Shown: positions 8,025 to 11,084 of the stretch, in pieces | Layout: every line of letters begins with the position of its first letter | How positions within the stretch are numbered: position 1 is the first letter of the stretch | Source: Clostridiales bacterium | Lineage (GTDB): Bacteria > Bacillota > Clostridia > Oscillospirales > Ruminococcaceae | Assembly (NCBI GenBank): GCA_012799315.1 | Contig: JAAZLM010000210.1 | Coordinates: 1-11,084 of the forward strand | DNA length: 11,084 nt | Direction: 5' to 3' | Position numbers and translations under genes: made by a program | Notes under the pieces: generated by a model | The model's database searches: none | Told to the model about the DNA's origin: nothing | Seen by the model: only the letters and a program-made list of their open reading frames with translations

Positions 8025-8930
8025 ATGAAACATCTTTTAAAAATGCTTGATCTTAGTAAGGAAGAAATCATCGACATTCTCAATCTTGCCGATCAACTAA
8101 AATATGAGCAAAAACACGGGATACCGCACAAGCATTTACAGGGTAAAACGCTTGGCATGATATTTGAAAAGGCATCGACAAGGACACGTGTTTCGTTCGA
8201 GGCGGGGATGTACCAGCTTGGCGGATATCCGCTATTCCTATCTTCGTCGGAATTGCAAATCGGCAGGGGGGAGCCTGTCGAAGATACGGCGAGGGTGCTC
8301 TCACGTTATATTGATGGCATCATGATACGGACATACGAGCAGAAGGAAGTCGAGAATCTTGCTGAGTTTGGCAATATTCCTATAATAAATGGTTTGACGG
8401 ACTTTGCACATCCGTGTCAGGTATTGGCGGATTTAATGACGATACGTGAATATAAGAATAGGCTTGAAGGGCTTAAGGTTTGCTATATTGGTGATGGTAA
8501 TAATATGGCGAATTCTCTCACTGTCGGCTGCTTAAAAGTCGGCATGGACATAACTCTTGCGTGTCCGCAAGGATATGAGCCGGATCAACAGGTTCTTGAT
8601 TTTGCAGCCGAATTCGATGGATTTAGCCTTGTGACTAGTCCGCAGGATGCCGCCACCGGTGCCGATGTTCTAATCACCGATGTATGGGCATCGATGGGGC
8701 AAGAGGGCGAATCCGAAAAGCGTAGGGAAGCCTTTGCGGGATTCCAGATAAACGATGAAATCTGCGCACTAGCAAAGTCCGATGCTATGGTAATGCACTG
8801 CTTGCCGGCGCATCGTGAGGAGGAAATCACCGCAAAAGTGCTTGAAAAGCACGCAGCTGAAATCTTTGACGAGGCGGAAAATCGCCTCCATGTGCAGAAA
8901 GCTGTCATGGTTAAGCTTATGAAAGGGTAG
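8025..8930 (+). CDS. argF: Ornithine carbamoyltransferase, anabolic
   Basis: ArgF transfers the carbamoyl group from carbamoyl phosphate to ornithine, giving citrulline, and works as a cytoplasmic trimer. The 301-residue protein has all family landmarks: STRTR (51-55) for carbamoyl phosphate, HPCQ (129-132), DVWASMGQE (219-227) and HCLP (258-261) for ornithine. It is the last gene of the operon. The anabolic role is inferred from its position; no arginine deiminase or carbamate kinase gene accompanies it, as would be expected for a catabolic enzyme. The GGGGAGG (8015-8021) lies only 3 nt from the ATG, closer than the other sites here, but the N-terminus MKHLLKMLDLSKEE is the usual one for the family, so the start is kept. 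No carAB genes for carbamoyl phosphate are in the window. Confidence 0.98.
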   Translation: MKHLLKMLDLSKEEIIDILNLADQLKYEQKHGIPHKHLQGKTLGMIFEKASTRTRVSFEAGMYQLGGYPLFLSSSELQIGRGEPVEDTARVLSRYIDGIMIRTYEQKEVENLAEFGNIPIINGLTDFAHPCQVLADLMTIREYKNRLEGLKVCYIGDGNNMANSLTVGCLKVGMDITLACPQGYEPDQQVLDFAAEFDGFSLVTSPQDAATGADVLITDVWASMGQEGESEKRREAFAGFQINDEICALAKSDAMVMHCLPAHREEEITAKVLEKHAAEIFDEAENRLHVQKAVMVKLMKG

Positions 8931-8961
8931 CTGCGTAATGGCAGATACCGTGAACGCATAA

Positions 8962-8991
8962 AAATCCACCAGCATTATAGCTGGTGGATTT
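8962..8991. terminator. Bidirectional rho-independent terminator
   Basis: A perfect 12-bp stem (8962-8973 with 8980-8991) encloses an ATTATA loop. Downstream on the plus strand is a T-rich run (TTTATTTGTTT) and on the minus strand the stem is followed by TTTTATGC, so it can end both the arginine operon and the converging permease genes. It lies 31 nt after the argF stop and 18 nt after the minus-strand permease stop. Nothing else is seen in the 79-nt gap. Confidence 0.9.
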
Positions 8992-9009
8992 ATTTGTTTA
9001 TGTGTGATA

Positions 9010-9894
9010 CTATTCTTTTACGCCACCTAATGCGACGCCCCTAACGATATATTGTGATAGGAATAGGTAAACAACGATCATCGGGAGAATAGTGATTAAT
9101 AGCCCTAAGTACACCATACCGAAGTCAGTACGATAACGTTCCGACGATAATATGCTAACAAGCATTGGCATTGTGCGCTTGCTCTCAGAGTTTAGAATCA
9201 TGCTTGGCAGGAACAAGTTGTTCCAATTGCCGATAAAGCAGAATATTGCCTGTGTTGCGATTGCAGGCTTCATAATAGGTAGTGCGATACGGTTGAATAT
9301 ACCGAATTCCGATGTACCATCAATTCGCCCCGCCTCCACAATTTCAAGTGGGAGCGAGCTCTGCAGGAATTGCCGCATGAAGAATACTGTTGCCGGTGCC
9401 GCAATTGCTGGTATTATCAATGGAATGAACGAGTCCATTAGCCCTAGATTCATCATAAATGAGATGAATCCAATGATGGAAACTTGCGGTGGAATCATTA
9501 GAACTACCATAATAAATGTGAAAGCCGCCCTCTTGAGCTTAAAATTATATACAACTAACCCATATGCAGTTAACGATGAAAAGTAAACTGTCAATATAGT
9601 AGCAGTCGACGAAATAAATAAGCTATTGAAGAAGCTCTGTAAAACATCAATGTTTGATTTTGTGAAGAACGAGTTGATGTTTATTTTTAAGTAATTCGAT
9701 GGTATGAGTGAAAATGCACTTTGAATAGTGGTACTTTCCCTAGTTGCGTTTACGAATAGCACCCAGAATGGAAAGATACTCACTATGGTCAGTAATGTGC
9801 AAACACTGTACATCAATACTTTCTTCCAGAACGATTTAATTTTAACGGAGGTTGTGCTTGAGCCAGCACGAACATTATAATCTACCCTACTCAT
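9010..9894 (-). CDS. Carbohydrate ABC transporter permease, MalG type (CUT1 family)
   Basis: This is one of the two inner-membrane subunits of a binding-protein-dependent sugar importer. The 294-residue protein has about six hydrophobic segments (roughly residues 26-48, 86-112, 122-147, 152-175, 212-232, 259-280). The cytoplasmic EAA loop VEAGRIDGTSEFGIFNRIALPIMKP (starting at residue 186) docks the ATPase, and the C-terminal RGVALGGVKE is typical of the MalG side of the pair. The start overlaps the end of the MalF-type gene by 8 nt and has GGAGG (9904-9908) inside that gene, implying coupled translation. No ATP-binding protein gene is in the window; many Bacillota CUT1 systems share one ATPase encoded elsewhere. 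The sugar cannot be told from the sequence. The gene ends at the shared terminator. Confidence 0.93.
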   Translation of the reverse strand: MSRVDYNVRAGSSTTSVKIKSFWKKVLMYSVCTLLTIVSIFPFWVLFVNATRESTTIQSAFSLIPSNYLKININSFFTKSNIDVLQSFFNSLFISSTATILTVYFSSLTAYGLVVYNFKLKRAAFTFIMVVLMIPPQVSIIGFISFMMNLGLMDSFIPLIIPAIAAPATVFFMRQFLQSSLPLEIVEAGRIDGTSEFGIFNRIALPIMKPAIATQAIFCFIGNWNNLFLPSMILNSESKRTMPMLVSILSSERYRTDFGMVYLGLLITILPMIVVYLFLSQYIVRGVALGGVKE

Positions 9895-10981
9895 TAGCCA
9901 TCGCCTCCTTTTTAGCTGCCTTTTCTAATTTGCGTTGCTTTATTGCGTCCTTGTCACGCATTATGTAGAATAGTATGATGCTAAAAGTTGCAGTCACTAA
10001 AAAGAGCAGTACCGAAACGGCGGCTGAATGTCCATAGTTCCTAGATACTCCGGGACGAGCCACAAGCTCCTGTATATACATCGTAACGGTTTTAATATAC
10101 CTGTTCGCTGGATTCGTGCTATTGACGTCGCCCGCCATAAGTCGTGGTATATCGTACATTTGCATACCGCCGATGAGTGAAGTAACTAAAGTATAAAGCA
10201 TAATGGGGCGAAGTAACGGGAGTGTGATTTTCCTAAAGATCTGTCCGTTATTTGCACCGTCAATCTCGGCGGAATCGTATAACGATGGATTTATTCCCAT
10301 AATGCCCGCTATTAAGATAATCATAGTGTTACCGTACCACATCCAGAAGTTGATAAAGGAAATTATCAGGACGGCTGAGGTAGGTGTTTCTATAAACCTG
10401 AATGGATCATCAAGTATGCCTATATCTTGTAAAAGTAGATTGATTGGTCCATTTGGATAAGAAAAAAGTGTCTTAAACAAAAGTGAAATACTAGCTGCGG
10501 TAATGATGTTCGGCATATAAATCATTACCTTATATATGCCCTGCGCGGCGCCATTCATCTTTACCCGCATATTAGTAAACCATGCTGCTAATAAGAGAGC
10601 GAGCGAAATTTGCGGAATGAAGTTAATGGACCACATTATAAAAGTGTTTCTAAATGCGCCGATAGTGAATTCACCAAAAGCACGGTTATTTCCTACAATA
10701 TCTTTAAAGTTAGATAGCCCGACAAATTTCGGTCCTATAACGGGGCCCATTACCGGCTTAACATACTGTGTCATACTAAGATAAATAGTGTTTAGAAGCG
10801 GATAGAGAGAAAAAATTGCGTATATAGCGAAAAAGGGCAGTATAAAGAAGTACCCATATTTACTATAGCTCACCATTTTTTTAGGAGCCTTTATATTCTT
10901 GTATTTAGATAAACTAGAAGAAGCAATTTTATCCGAATTAATATCTGAGGCATTAGTAGGCTTTACATCGCTTATTGCCAT
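9887..10981 (-). CDS. Carbohydrate ABC transporter permease, MalF type (CUT1 family)
   Basis: This is the partner membrane subunit of the sugar importer. The 364-residue protein starts with about 42 polar residues, probably cytoplasmic, before the first membrane helix (YFFILPFFAIYAIFSLYPLL, about 44-63). Further hydrophobic stretches lie near 112-134, 153-173, 203-230, 259-276 and 320-341. The EAA loop SAEIDGANNGQIFRKITLP begins at residue 237. The C-terminus is lysine- and alanine-rich (KQRKLEKAAKKEA). The start at 10981 is chosen for an AAGGAG at 10993-10998, at a long spacing of 11 nt; an in-frame TTG at 10988-10990 would be too close to it. An upstream in-frame ATG at 11056 lies inside a hairpin and is rejected. 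The solute-binding protein gene often lies upstream and may sit beyond the right edge. Substrate is unknown. Confidence 0.92.
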   Translation of the reverse strand: MAISDVKPTNASDINSDKIASSSLSKYKNIKAPKKMVSYSKYGYFFILPFFAIYAIFSLYPLLNTIYLSMTQYVKPVMGPVIGPKFVGLSNFKDIVGNNRAFGEFTIGAFRNTFIMWSINFIPQISLALLLAAWFTNMRVKMNGAAQGIYKVMIYMPNIITAASISLLFKTLFSYPNGPINLLLQDIGILDDPFRFIETPTSAVLIISFINFWMWYGNTMIILIAGIMGINPSLYDSAEIDGANNGQIFRKITLPLLRPIMLYTLVTSLIGGMQMYDIPRLMAGDVNSTNPANRYIKTVTMYIQELVARPGVSRNYGHSAAVSVLLFLVTATFSIILFYIMRDKDAIKQRKLEKAAKKEAMANE

Positions 10982-10992
10982 AAGTTGCAATG

Positions 10993-10998
10993 CTCCTT
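10993..10998 (-). promoter_or_regulatory. Ribosome binding site for the MalF-type permease
   Basis: AAGGAG on the minus strand lies 11 nt before the ATG at 10981. It is the only good site near a start for this reading frame; the later ATG at residue 36 has none. Confidence 0.65.
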
Positions 10999-11024
10999 TC
11001 CTATATGGATGTGTTAAAATAAGA

Positions 11025-11062
11025 GAGCAAGTAAGTGCGGGAATTCCCGCCCCCACTTGCTC
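11025..11062 (-). terminator. Large hairpin upstream of the permease genes, probable terminator or attenuator
   Basis: GAGCAAGT (11025-11032) pairs perfectly with ACTTGCTC (11055-11062). Inside, GCGGG and CCCGC (11037-11041 with 11046-11050) close an AATT loop, leaving a 4x4 internal loop. On the minus strand the structure is followed by TCTTATTTTAAC, a T-rich run. It lies 43 nt upstream of the MalF-type start, so it would end, fully or in part, a transcript coming from beyond the right edge, or stabilise the 3' end of an upstream message. The 22 bases to its right are too few to assign a gene. Confidence 0.65.
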
Positions 11063-11084
11063 CGCATAAGTTTAAATCGAGTGC

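Noticed and set aside
9152..9586. A plus-strand open frame of 144 codons opposite the MalG-type permease
   Set aside because: It is antisense to a secure gene and its translation is a mirror of the membrane segments without domain features.
10982..11056. A 25-residue extension of the MalF-type permease from an ATG at 11056
   Set aside because: It would begin inside the hairpin, has no ribosome binding site of its own, and the AAGGAG at 10993-10998 would then be inside the gene.
1..11084. CRISPR arrays, insertion sequences, tRNA or rRNA genes, phage or defence genes
   Set aside because: No regularly spaced repeats, transposase-like frames, cloverleaf candidates or defence-type proteins were seen; genes are metabolic and transport genes with short spacers.

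Overview
The window reads as ordinary chromosomal DNA from a low-to-mid GC Gram-positive bacterium, most likely a clostridial Bacillota. The evidence is strong AAGGAG/GGAGG ribosome binding sites before nearly every gene, AT-rich spacers, frequent ATA, CTA and AGG codons, and the character of the proteins. The species cannot be named from the sequence alone.

Layout: (1) positions 1-266 hold the 3' end of a TIM-barrel-like protein whose start lies outside the window. (2) Positions 319-891 hold a small nitroreductase-family flavoprotein. (3) A regulatory stretch at about 892-991 carries a good sigma-A type promoter, with a perfect 15-bp palindrome lying over its -10 box and an ARG-box-like site just upstream. 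(4) Positions 1000-8930 hold a tight seven-gene arginine operon, argG-argH-argC-argJ-argB-argD-argF, with gaps from a 4-nt overlap to 48 nt. (5) A strong bidirectional hairpin terminator lies at 8962-8991. (6) On the minus strand, reading toward the terminator, are two overlapping permease genes of a CUT1-type carbohydrate ABC transporter (9887-10981, then 9010-9894). (7) The right edge has a second large hairpin at 11025-11062, upstream of the permeases.

How the genes work together: ArgJ transfers acetyl from acetylornithine to glutamate and may also make the first N-acetylglutamate. ArgB phosphorylates N-acetylglutamate, ArgC reduces it and ArgD transaminates it to N-acetylornithine. ArgJ then releases ornithine. 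ArgF carbamoylates ornithine to citrulline, and ArgG and ArgH convert citrulline to arginine and fumarate. The operon thus covers glutamate to arginine apart from carbamoyl phosphate supply (carAB) and any dedicated argA. No argR is present. ArgB carries the N-terminal helix typical of arginine-inhibited kinases, so end-product inhibition probably acts at that step.

I found no undescribed system. The most useful leads are the operator-like architecture before argG, the hairpin upstream of the sugar permeases, and a small dyad in the only roomy gap inside the operon, before argF.
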